From Synechococcales cyanobacterium 340R_concoct_173_sub (GTDB taxonomy: Bacteria; Cyanobacteriota; Cyanobacteriia; Leptolyngbyales; Leptolyngbyaceae): 15,282 nt of DNA. Below the pieces are notes generated by a model. It worked only from the letters and a program-made list of their open reading frames with translations. It was not told the DNA's origin and did no database searches. Of this stretch, positions 1 to 6,481 are shown in pieces. The stretch lies in contig JANXNM010000871.1 in NCBI GenBank assembly GCA_025354065.1, positions 1 to 15,282 of the forward strand, given 5' to 3'. A program made the translations under genes and the position numbers. The number at the start of each line of letters is the position of its first letter. Position 1 is the stretch's first letter.

Positions 1-1
1 G

Positions 2-409
2 TACGACTTTTATGGTAGACATCTCCTACTAAATTTCTCCGGCTGCGAAGCTGATATGAATGATATGGAGATGATTCGTCAGGATTTGGTAGACGCGGTA
101 AACGCGATCGGTGCCACAATCCTCTCCCAAATGGAGCATCAGTTCACGCCTATGGGTGTGTCTGTTGTCCTCCTACTCTCCGAATCCCACGCCAGTATTC
201 ACACGTATCCTGAACAACAGGCGTGTTTCCTGGACATTTTCACCTGTGGCGACACAATTTTTGTCGAACCATTTGGTGACATTCTCCAAGAGCGTTGGAA
301 ACCTCGTTGGGTGACAAAGCAGATGCATGAGCGATGCGATCCGACCCAACTAACCGTACCATCTGCCTACAGCCTTTCGGCAAGGGGCGAGGTTGCAATG
401 GCGAGGTAG
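2..409 (+). CDS. speH: S-adenosylmethionine decarboxylase proenzyme, 5' end outside window
   Basis: This is a pyruvoyl-dependent AdoMet decarboxylase, which makes decarboxylated AdoMet, the aminopropyl donor for spermidine-type polyamines in the cytoplasm. The frame is open from base 2, and the residues before the first internal ATG (position 56) already match the family: a GRHLLLNF-like stretch followed by GCEAD. The true start is therefore a few codons upstream of the window. The self-cleavage site is visible as SESH, with cleavage expected between Glu (182-184) and Ser (185-187). That Ser becomes the pyruvoyl group of the alpha chain. The conserved His follows directly, and the DIFTCGD motif carries the conserved Cys. 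The C-terminal tail after the core is a little longer than in the Bacillus SpeH type. It lies 257 bp upstream of an aminopropyltransferase gene on the same strand, its natural pathway partner. The assignment is firm; only the 5' end is missing. Confidence 0.93.
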   Translation, partial: YDFYGRHLLLNFSGCEADMNDMEMIRQDLVDAVNAIGATILSQMEHQFTPMGVSVVLLLSESHASIHTYPEQQACFLDIFTCGDTIFVEPFGDILQERWKPRWVTKQMHERCDPTQLTVPSAYSLSARGEVAMAR

Positions 410-475
410 GAACTCGTTGATCGTGCCTTGAAGGGAAAGACCCAAATCTGTTAGAGAACGCGGGCAGGTACGATC

Positions 476-494
476 GACTAGTGCCAGACTAGTC
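476..494 (+). other. Short perfect hairpin in the speH-speE spacer
   Basis: Perfect 7-bp arms GACTAGT (476-482) and ACTAGTC (488-494) enclose a 5-nt loop and are followed by six A residues. It is not a terminator on either strand, because the homopolymer is A downstream on the plus strand and lies on the wrong side on the minus strand. Its left arm plus loop (476-486) is also complementary, with a 3-nt bulge, to 532-545 in the loop of the next hairpin, so the two structures could be mutually exclusive. Confidence 0.45.
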
Positions 495-515
495 AAAAAA
501 CAGACGCACATTCAG

Positions 516-561
516 TGGGAGATGTAGTTCTTGGCACACCTAGTCCAAACTACGTCTCCCA
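516..561 (+). terminator. Long stem-loop downstream of speH, possible terminator or attenuator
   Basis: A 14-bp stem (516-529 with 548-561, one G-U pair) encloses an 18-nt loop and is followed by an AT-rich run (ATTATTTATTT). The U content after the stem is moderate rather than a clean U-tract, so it may be a weak intrinsic terminator after speH, an attenuator before speE, or a 3'-end stabiliser. The loop can pair with the upstream hairpin at 476-486, which leaves an alternative fold possible. Confidence 0.5.
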
Positions 562-604
562 TTATTTATTTGACTATGATTTATTTCTTTTCCATTATTT
601 ATTT
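559..604 (+). repeat. Two exact 13-nt AT-rich direct repeats
   Basis: The 13-mer CCATTATTTATTT occurs at 559-571 and again at 592-604, with a 33-nt period, in the spacer upstream of speE. The stretch is A/T-rich and lies 60-110 bp before the start codon, where a promoter would be expected. No convincing -10/-35 pair was identified. Nearer the start, an 8-nt unit CACAGTAG is repeated at 642-649 and 651-658. Confidence 0.4.
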
Positions 605-666
605 AATGAGGATGAATCACGCTATCGTTATCACCCGTAGACACAGTAGGCACAGTAGAGAGGGCT

Positions 667-1560
667 ATGGAATTTACCTCATGGTTAGTGGATCAATGCA
701 GTCCAGATGAGATCCACATGTTTAAACGCAGTGGAAAAATCTTGGCTCAACAAACTCAGTTTCAAGAGCTACAGTATGTCGAAACTGAAACCTATGGGGG
801 CGTGTTGGTTTTAGATGGTGCCGTTCAGTCGGCTGAGACCGATGAATATGTCTATCACGAGGCGTTGGTTCATCCGGCGATGATTGCTCACCCTCATCCC
901 AAATCTGTCTTAATTTTAGGCGGCGGAGAAGGCGCAACATTACGAGAAGTACTGAAGTATCCGACCGTTGAACGAGCGGTGATGGTGGATTTAGACGGCG
1001 AACTTGTAGAATTCTGCAAACTACACCTCACCTCTTGGCATCAAGGCGCTTTTGACGATCCCCGTGTAGAGTTGCGCCATGAAGATGGTCGGGCCTATCT
1101 AGAAAATACTCAAGAGCAATTCGATGTAATTATTTTTGATATTACGGATGGGATCCCAGAGGGTCCGGCTATGGGCCTGTATACTCGCGAGTTTCATAAA
1201 CTCTGCTGCGATCGCCTCACTAAAGAAGGCGTGATGGCCGTTCAGGCTTGTCGTTTGACCCTTAGCTATTGGGAAGAACATGCCGTAATTCGCGAAACTC
1301 TCGGGACAGCGTTCCCAGTAGTTCGGAGTTACATCACCTTCATTCCGTCATTTCTCGTGACTTGGGGGTTCCTGTTGGCAACCAAAGGTGTGGATCCACT
1401 ACGACTTTCTGCCGATACCATTAGCAAACGGATTATGGAGCGAGGCTTAACGGATAAACTGCGGATGTACGATGAAATTGCCCATTCGGTGATGTTCTGT
1501 ATGCCGAAGGAATTACGTGCGAATCTAGCGAAGCCTGCCCGAATTCTAGAAGATAGTTGA
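667..1560 (+). CDS. speE: Polyamine aminopropyltransferase (spermidine synthase family)
   Basis: It transfers the aminopropyl group of decarboxylated AdoMet to a polyamine acceptor. The 297-residue protein has a short N-terminal beta domain, then a Rossmann methyltransferase-like fold. Visible landmarks are DGAVQSAETDEYVYHE (residues 50-65, the substrate lid including Gln54, Asp59 and His64), the nucleotide loop GGGEG (85-89), VDLDGELVE at 107-115, a HEDGRAYL strand end at 138-145, and the catalytic region DITDGIPEGPAMGLYT (158-173). The DxTD...LYT form and the WHQGAFDDPR segment resemble the Thermus-type agmatine/triamine and plant thermospermine enzymes more than the DSSDPxGPA form of classical spermidine synthases. 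The acceptor may therefore not be putrescine; this is inference. The ATG is preceded by GAGAGGG at 658-664, a plausible ribosome site. Upstream speH supplies its donor substrate. Confidence 0.9.
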   Translation: MEFTSWLVDQCSPDEIHMFKRSGKILAQQTQFQELQYVETETYGGVLVLDGAVQSAETDEYVYHEALVHPAMIAHPHPKSVLILGGGEGATLREVLKYPTVERAVMVDLDGELVEFCKLHLTSWHQGAFDDPRVELRHEDGRAYLENTQEQFDVIIFDITDGIPEGPAMGLYTREFHKLCCDRLTKEGVMAVQACRLTLSYWEEHAVIRETLGTAFPVVRSYITFIPSFLVTWGFLLATKGVDPLRLSADTISKRIMERGLTDKLRMYDEIAHSVMFCMPKELRANLAKPARILEDS

Positions 1561-1581
1561 AGGAAGGCTTGGAAGACTGTG

Positions 1582-1620
1582 GGCTAGAGGGGTAATTCTA
1601 ACTACAAAGACACTCTAGCC
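1582..1620. terminator. Hairpin between convergent genes, possible bidirectional terminator
   Basis: Perfect 8-bp arms GGCTAGAG (1582-1589) and CTCTAGCC (1613-1620) enclose a 23-nt loop between the 3' ends of speE and the convergent nitroreductase gene. The right arm includes the TAG stop of the minus-strand gene (1615-1617). There is no T-run after either side, so termination activity is uncertain. Confidence 0.4.
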
Positions 1621-2310
1621 TTGATATGGATTACCAATACGATCGACGGATACATTGTAGGCAAACGGTAAGCGTCCAGGATTTCCACGGGACTCGGCTT
1701 CGTAACCTACTGGAACGATAACGGCGATCGCAAGGTCCGGTTCATCCTCAGCGCCAATCACCTGTTTCACATCGTCTTCAACCCAACCATTCATAAAACA
1801 AGTCGAAAGCCCTAATCCCTCTGCGGCTAATACCAAATGCGTCGCCGCAATCATGGCATTTTTTAGGGCATATTCACGCTTACGATCGCCTAGGCTCATT
1901 TGAAACTTAGGAATTGCCATTTTCAAATATTCAACCGTTTCTGGAGTCCATACGCCACGTTGAATACCCTGCTGATAGATAGGGGTAAGATCACCTTTCC
2001 AGGCGTTGGGGTCAGCGGCAAATACAAACGTTACTGGAGCTTCTAAGACTTGCTGTTGATTGTAGGCAGATTTGGCCAGTTGAGCTTTTTGAGCTTCATC
2101 CTGAATGATCACAATGCGCCAATCTTGAAGATTGTAGCTACTAGGAGCCGCAACCGTCAGTTCTAAAAGACTACGCAATACGTCAGGTTCAATATCCTGA
2201 GTTTTGAAGGATTTAATCGATCGGCGTTGCAAGATTGCAGTAGGGACATCTAAGACACGCCCCTCGGATAAAGTGGGAAACTCGGGTTGGGTCATGAACT
2301 CAGTAGACAT
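1615..2310 (-). CDS. Nitroreductase family FMN oxidoreductase
   Basis: This is a flavin-dependent NAD(P)H oxidoreductase of the nitroreductase superfamily, probably cytoplasmic and homodimeric; the physiological substrate is unknown. From the chosen ATG at 2308-2310 it is 231 residues. Visible features are the N-terminal FMN phosphate-binding motif RRSIKSF, the AAPSSYNLQDWRIVIIQ segment that contacts the isoalloxazine ring, a helical lid in the middle, and AAEGLGLSTCFMNGW near the C-terminal third. An ATG at 2293-2295 five codons later is an equal alternative start. The reading frame stays open to 2712, but that extension is low-complexity, resembles no nitroreductase N-terminus and overlaps the divergent gene at 2505, so it was not used. 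The gene converges on speE and diverges from the dioxygenase gene across about 194 bp. Confidence 0.85.
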   Translation of the reverse strand: MSTEFMTQPEFPTLSEGRVLDVPTAILQRRSIKSFKTQDIEPDVLRSLLELTVAAPSSYNLQDWRIVIIQDEAQKAQLAKSAYNQQQVLEAPVTFVFAADPNAWKGDLTPIYQQGIQRGVWTPETVEYLKMAIPKFQMSLGDRKREYALKNAMIAATHLVLAAEGLGLSTCFMNGWVEDDVKQVIGAEDEPDLAIAVIVPVGYEAESRGNPGRLPFAYNVSVDRIGNPYQG

Positions 2311-2504
2311 CAATGATAAATATGGCCGTGATAGAGACAGCGCATTTACGCAGCTTAACACTGATTTTTCGGGTTGAACTGCACCTTTACGCGGATCTTT
2401 GGAATATCCTTGCAATCCAGTAGGGCAGAGATCTAAACTATCGAAATGCCTATCTGAATGACTAGGCGAGAATACTTGCATTAATTCATGGATTATCGAA
2501 CAAT

Positions 2505-3218
2505 ATGCCGACCCAGACCCACTTCCCGTTGGCGATTTACCAGGCCGATTTGCCGGATGCTGCATTGAATAAAATGGGGATGCTAGAGGCAGTGCGGGAT
2601 TTAGAGTCGAGTGATGATGAAAAACGCAACTTTGAAGGTCGGGCTTGGACGGGCGATATCCATGGGGTTGCATCGGTTCAGGACGATCGGCGATTTGGTT
2701 GGTTGGTGTCACAGGTAGAGACCCATACTCGGCTGTATTTGCAGGAGTTGGGGTTAGAGTTGAAGGATGTGGCGCTTTATATTCAGCGGGCTTGGCCTGT
2801 GATTTCTCGGTATGGTGAGGAAATCGGACCCCATTCTCATTTGACGGCCCATGTCAGTGCGGTGTATTACATTTCGGTTCCCTATTCAGGTTCGGATGCG
2901 GCGGGGTGTTTGGTATTTCTGAATGATGCGCGATTGAATGAGGTGTGTGCTGGGTTGGGATTGGAGAATACGGAATTATTTACGGAATGGAATGGTTTAA
3001 ATCAAGACCAAGCCGCCTATGCTCCAACAGAGGGGCGGTTGCTTCTGTTTCCTGCAAAACAACGTCATGCGGTGGCGGCCAATGAAACAGGGGACGATCG
3101 GGTTTCGGTCTCGTTTGATATTGTGTTGACGGCGAAACCGAATCAGACGACGGGAAAAAGTTATGAGTTCTTGGCTCCACCACCGTCTACTTGGAAACCG
3201 TTTGGAACTGCTATTTGA
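2505..3218 (+). CDS. Putative Fe(II)/2-oxoglutarate-dependent dioxygenase (TIGR02466-like)
   Basis: The 237-residue protein resembles the TIGR02466/2OG-FeII_Oxy_5 group, a jelly-roll family related to prolyl hydroxylases whose substrates are mostly unknown. The N-terminal THFPLAIYQADLPD stretch matches the usual opening of the family. The core is GPHSHLTAHVSAVYYISVPY (109-128) followed by GRLLLFPAKQRHAVAANE (177-194) and RVSVSFDIVL (199-208). His110 or His112 with His188 are the likely iron ligands, and Arg199 is the likely 2-oxoglutarate contact. A canonical HxD is not seen; the first motif reads HSH. No signal peptide or membrane segment is present. The ATG at 2505 has no clear ribosome site, but upstream in-frame codons offer no better start before a stop at 2463. 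It stands divergent from the nitroreductase and about 140 bp before sufE. Confidence 0.75.
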   Translation: MPTQTHFPLAIYQADLPDAALNKMGMLEAVRDLESSDDEKRNFEGRAWTGDIHGVASVQDDRRFGWLVSQVETHTRLYLQELGLELKDVALYIQRAWPVISRYGEEIGPHSHLTAHVSAVYYISVPYSGSDAAGCLVFLNDARLNEVCAGLGLENTELFTEWNGLNQDQAAYAPTEGRLLLFPAKQRHAVAANETGDDRVSVSFDIVLTAKPNQTTGKSYEFLAPPPSTWKPFGTAI

Positions 3219-3287
3219 ATGATTTCTGAGCGTTTAAATCCATCGGAGGACCGATCGGCGCTCAGCCTATGATTTAGTTCTTGTAAT

Positions 3288-3329
3288 CCGGTTATGCTTA
3301 AAATCTGGTTATGCTTAAAATCCAGTTAT
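3288..3329 (+). repeat. 17-bp tandem repeat, about 2.5 copies, upstream of sufE
   Basis: Copies at 3288-3304 and 3305-3321 differ at one base (C/T at the second position). A partial third copy lies at 3322-3329. Each full copy contains the unit GGTTATGCTTAAAAT. It ends about 30 bp before the sufE start. Because each copy contains ATG, the first copy creates an apparent upstream start in the sufE frame at 3294, which should not be taken as the real start. Confidence 0.7.
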
Positions 3330-3359
3330 TATGAGAGGGTTGAATTCGCATCAGGTTTC

Positions 3360-3782
3360 ATGACAGTTCCGACTCCGATTCCAGCCGCACTTGAAAAAAT
3401 TGTCCAACGTTTTGCACGCGTGAATGACCCAAAGCGTAAATATGAGCAGTTGATTTTTTACTCCAAGAAAGTAGCTGCGATGCCTGATGAGGACAAAATT
3501 GACGGCAACAAAGTCATGGGTTGCGTTTCTCAGGTCTTTATTACGGCGAAATTGGATGACGGTAAGGTTCTGTTTTCTGGAGATTCTGATGCTCAATTGG
3601 TGAAGGGCTTGGTGGGTTTGTTGCTGGAAGGACTCAGTGGGCTAACTCCGAATCAGATTGTTGAATTGAAACCAGATTTCATTAAGGATACAGGGCTGGA
3701 TGTGAGTTTGACACCATCACGGGCCAATGGTTTTTATAATATTTTTAAGTTGATGCAGCAGAAGGCGATCGGATTGCAATAA
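3360..3782 (+). CDS. sufE: Cysteine desulfuration protein SufE
   Basis: SufE accepts persulfide sulfur from the cysteine desulfurase SufS and hands it to the SufBCD scaffold for iron-sulfur cluster assembly in the cytoplasm. The 140-residue length is normal for the family. The hallmark is DGNKVMGCVSQVFI, with acceptor Cys55 in the GCxSQV motif. It is followed by DGKVLFSGDSDAQLVKGLV and a C-terminal SRANGFYNIFKLMQ helix, both typical. The ATG at 3360 was chosen because MTVPTPIPAALEKIV matches family N-termini. An in-frame ATG at 3294 lies inside the tandem repeat and would add 22 residues unlike SufE. The other suf genes are not in this window, which is common for cyanobacteria where sufE is separate from sufBCDS. 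Confidence 0.93.
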   Translation: MTVPTPIPAALEKIVQRFARVNDPKRKYEQLIFYSKKVAAMPDEDKIDGNKVMGCVSQVFITAKLDDGKVLFSGDSDAQLVKGLVGLLLEGLSGLTPNQIVELKPDFIKDTGLDVSLTPSRANGFYNIFKLMQQKAIGLQ

Positions 3783-3914
3783 ATCCTGGACAACCTGTGC
3801 GAATAAATTGCACGACTTGTAGAGAAAGTCCCGACTGGACTAAGAAATTCGTTTAGGGGTAGCTCTGATAAACTACTATCGAACAGGTGATTTTTGAGTT
3901 ATGGGGCATCCGGT

Positions 3915-4991
3915 ATGGATAAGGCGTTAAAGGTAGATGATGCGATCGAAATACAGGCGGGAACGATCGCTGACCCATCTCTATGCCTACCCGATTTGGA
4001 TATTTCTGGTTTGGAAGAGATACAAAATCCCGAGACTTCGCCTAAAATTCAAGGTGCCATTTTGTCTGAATCAACAATCCCAATGAGTGATGTGCGGATA
4101 TATGATTGGCGCTGGAATCAGAATCCTGTTTCTATTACCTATGAAGTGATAGGGAAAGGATTGCCGATTTTGTTGCTGCCCGCATTGAGTACGATTTCGA
4201 CTAGAGAAGAAATGCGTCCCTTGGCTGAAAAACTATCGGCCAAATATCAAGTTTATTTTCTGGATTGGGTTGGATTTGGTGAGAGCGATCGGCCTAATGT
4301 GAAGTATGAACCGAAGATGTTTCGGATGTTGTTGCGATCGTTTGTGGAAGAGACTTTTAATGCGCCGATCGTGGTGATGGCAGCGGGTCATTCGGCGGGT
4401 TATGTGATGGATTTGGTGATGGATGATCCGAAGCCTTGGTCTTGGGTCGTGCTGTTTGCTCCGACTTGGCGTGGGCCGTTGCCGAGCATGATGGGAGATA
4501 CAAAACGGAAGTTTTATAATGTAATTCATGAATTGATCCGATCGCCGATTTTGGGTCAGTTTTTGTATGCTTTGAATACGACAAAGTTCTTTTTGAAGTT
4601 CATGATGAAACGTCATGTTTATGCAAATACGGCAAATATTACAAGTGAGAAAATACGATCGAAGTGGCAAGTGACAAGGGGGAAAGGCAAACGATTGGCA
4701 TCGGCGGCTTTTGTTACGGGAGCGCTTGATCCGGTGAAGTCGAGTGAGGGTTGGTTGAGTTATTTTCAGCCGATTCAGGTTCCGGTTTTGATGGTGATTG
4801 GGGAACAGATGCCGCCAAAGTCAAGGGGCGAAGATGAGGTAGTGGCACATTTTTCAGGGGTTCAGGTGGTGAGGACTCCAGGTTCGTTGAGTTTGCATGA
4901 GGAATATACCGATGAGGTGTTTGCGGAAATTGCACCATTTTTGGAAAAGTATTTGTCTAAGAAGCCTGAGAATCATAAGCCAAGGGTTTAG
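3915..4991 (+). CDS. Alpha/beta-fold hydrolase
   Basis: This 358-residue protein has the alpha/beta hydrolase core; the substrate is unknown. After a poorly conserved N-terminal stretch of about 60 residues come ITYEVIGKGLPILLLPA (beta strand and oxyanion region), YFLDWVGFGESDRP (114-127), and the nucleophile elbow AAGHSAGYV with Ser160. A helical cap follows, and the catalytic His is probably His328 in SLSLHEEYTDEV. The acid is unclear; Glu305 or Asp306 after VLMVIGEQ is a candidate. No signal peptide is seen, so it is probably cytoplasmic. The start at ATG 3915 was preferred over an in-frame TTG at 3894; the ATG at 3901 is in another frame. Its last 35 bp overlap the 3' end of the open frame of the convergent permease fragment, whose recognisable homology stops at about 5000. 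Confidence 0.82.
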   Translation: MDKALKVDDAIEIQAGTIADPSLCLPDLDISGLEEIQNPETSPKIQGAILSESTIPMSDVRIYDWRWNQNPVSITYEVIGKGLPILLLPALSTISTREEMRPLAEKLSAKYQVYFLDWVGFGESDRPNVKYEPKMFRMLLRSFVEETFNAPIVVMAAGHSAGYVMDLVMDDPKPWSWVVLFAPTWRGPLPSMMGDTKRKFYNVIHELIRSPILGQFLYALNTTKFFLKFMMKRHVYANTANITSEKIRSKWQVTRGKGKRLASAAFVTGALDPVKSSEGWLSYFQPIQVPVLMVIGEQMPPKSRGEDEVVAHFSGVQVVRTPGSLSLHEEYTDEVFAEIAPFLEKYLSKKPENHKPRV

Positions 4992-5433
4992 AGCCTAGGA
5001 GTGTGCCGACACTGATTCCGACGATTAGATACAAGCCCGATAATCCGATAAAGAGTGGGAAACTACCTCGAAATGGAAGATGAAAAATCACAGTTCCCAG
5101 CGTTAACGCTAGCAATACGTCACCCATTAATAGAATGAATAACGGAACGATCTTTGAACCTAGTATTTTCCATTCTGCCGCAGGGGTCATAAGCAATTGC
5201 TCTAGCGTTCCCGTATCTTTTTCACGTATGACGGTGACTGAAGACACGATCGTCCCAATCAACGTCAGAACAAATCCCATCACCCCAGGAACAAAGAACC
5301 AACTGCTGATCAGTCCGGGGTTGGACAGAAATGAAACTTGGGTTGCGATCGGATTCCGTTCTAATCGGCGTTCAACATCTGCCATATCCCGTTTACTCAC
5401 AAATAGGAATTTACTTTGAGTGAGCAGATGCAT
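4957..5433 (-). pseudogene. ABC-2 type transporter permease fragment
   Basis: This open frame (158 codons) carries the middle of an ABC-2 family export permease and lacks both ends. The recognisable part runs from about VSFLSNPGLISSWFFVPG through the highly conserved REKDTGTLEQLLMTP loop to two hydrophobic helices (LFILLMGDVLLALTLGTVIF and LFIGLSGLYLIVGISVGTLL). Full-length permeases of this type have roughly 370 residues, with an N-terminal helix and large external domain before this section and two more helices after it; both are absent. The last dozen residues (from about base 5000 down) look unrelated, and the first 20 or so codons overlap the end of the lipoprotein gene in another frame. 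No cognate ATPase gene is nearby. I read it as a dead fragment left by deletion on both sides. Confidence 0.8.
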
Positions 5434-6445
5434 AGGCTTTCACAAAGCGGTCATCCAAGAGATTACTCAAATCAGGAGCCTGTTTTATTAACTTGCTCTC
5501 AACCAAGAACTTACTGATTTCTTGAGCGGCAAAAGTCAGGGAGGTATTGTTATTGCCTAAGCTAAATGCTTGGAGATTATCTGCCGGGGTAAAGATTCTA
5601 GTCCCAGCATCATAGTCCTGATACTCCTTCACAGTAACACTGGCTCGTTTTGCCATGAGGGAGTATGCTTCTTCCCTGTGCTTACTGATGTAGTCCAGGG
5701 TATCAAACCAGGTATTCACCAGAGCCTGCACCTGCTCAGGATGAGTCTTAATCAACTGGCGACTGACCACTAGATGATCTGGAATAGCTCCGGGAAAATC
5801 TTTAGATGTAAAGAGTGCCTGACTTCCGGGTAGCTTCAGAGCCTGGGTTGTGAAGGGAGCGAATACACCCACCGCATCCACTTTGCCAGCAACAAATGCA
5901 GCAGCAGCGGCCCCCGTTTCCATCGGCTGAAAATCTATATCTGCCTGGGTTAGACCCGCTTTTCTCAGCCCCAATAGCAGGAGGAAATGATCTACCGTTC
6001 CTGGCTCTGCTGCGACCTTCCGTCCCTTCAAATCTGCCACCGTTGTAATTTCCTTGCGGACAATGATCTGATCATTGCCAGTTAAGTTGTCATTGACTAG
6101 AACAATTACCTGGTCGGCTCCTCCAACAAGGGAACTGATCGTATCGTTTAGAGTCTGAGAATTTGCTTCTAGCTGGTTATTAGCCAGAGCTTTAATCGAG
6201 TCCAGGTATCCGTCGTACCAGACCAGATCCACATTCACCTGATTGGTCTGAAATAGCTTCTGTGCTTGAGCGACTTGCCAGGGAATCCAGCCAGGCCAGG
6301 CGCTGAACCAGAGCCGCACCGATGTAACGATCGGTACCGATGACTTTTCTGTCGTTGGGGGTGGGGAGGACAGTGGGTTACAACTTACGGCAAACAGCAA
6401 ACACACCAGAAACAGGACTATAGAGGACAGGGACAGGGATTTCAT
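5411..6445 (-). CDS. ABC transporter substrate-binding lipoprotein, NitT/TauT-like
   Basis: This is a periplasmic binding protein of the SsuA/TauA/NrtA-like class. The 344-residue product starts with a lipoprotein signal: a hydrophobic stretch (SIVLFLVCLLFAV) ending in the lipobox AVSC at Cys22. The mature part shows the class pattern: WFSAWPGWIPWQVAQAQKLF, the YLDSIKALANNQLEANSQTL region of the ligand cleft, TTVADLKGRKVAAEPGTVDH in the hinge, and AAFVAGKVDAVGVFAPFTT. Such proteins bind nitrate, sulfonates, bicarbonate or similar small solutes; the ligand here cannot be assigned. No matching TauB/TauC-type ATPase or permease is in the window. The neighbour downstream is an unrelated ABC-2 export fragment, and upstream, 36 bp away on the same strand, is a sensor kinase. 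That arrangement suggests the lipoprotein may feed the sensor or be transcribed with it; this is inference. Confidence 0.85.
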   Translation of the reverse strand: MKSLSLSSIVLFLVCLLFAVSCNPLSSPPPTTEKSSVPIVTSVRLWFSAWPGWIPWQVAQAQKLFQTNQVNVDLVWYDGYLDSIKALANNQLEANSQTLNDTISSLVGGADQVIVLVNDNLTGNDQIIVRKEITTVADLKGRKVAAEPGTVDHFLLLLGLRKAGLTQADIDFQPMETGAAAAAFVAGKVDAVGVFAPFTTQALKLPGSQALFTSKDFPGAIPDHLVVSRQLIKTHPEQVQALVNTWFDTLDYISKHREEAYSLMAKRASVTVKEYQDYDAGTRIFTPADNLQAFSLGNNNTSLTFAAQEISKFLVESKLIKQAPDLSNLLDDRFVKAYASAHSK

Positions 6446-6481
6446 AGTTTTCAGGGAATAAAAGTGTATTCAGGAGGACCG

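Noticed and set aside
2311..2712. N-terminal extension of the nitroreductase frame to an upstream ATG
   Set aside because: It has biased, unstructured composition, resembles no nitroreductase N-terminus and overlaps the divergent dioxygenase gene; the ATG at 2308-2310 fits the family.
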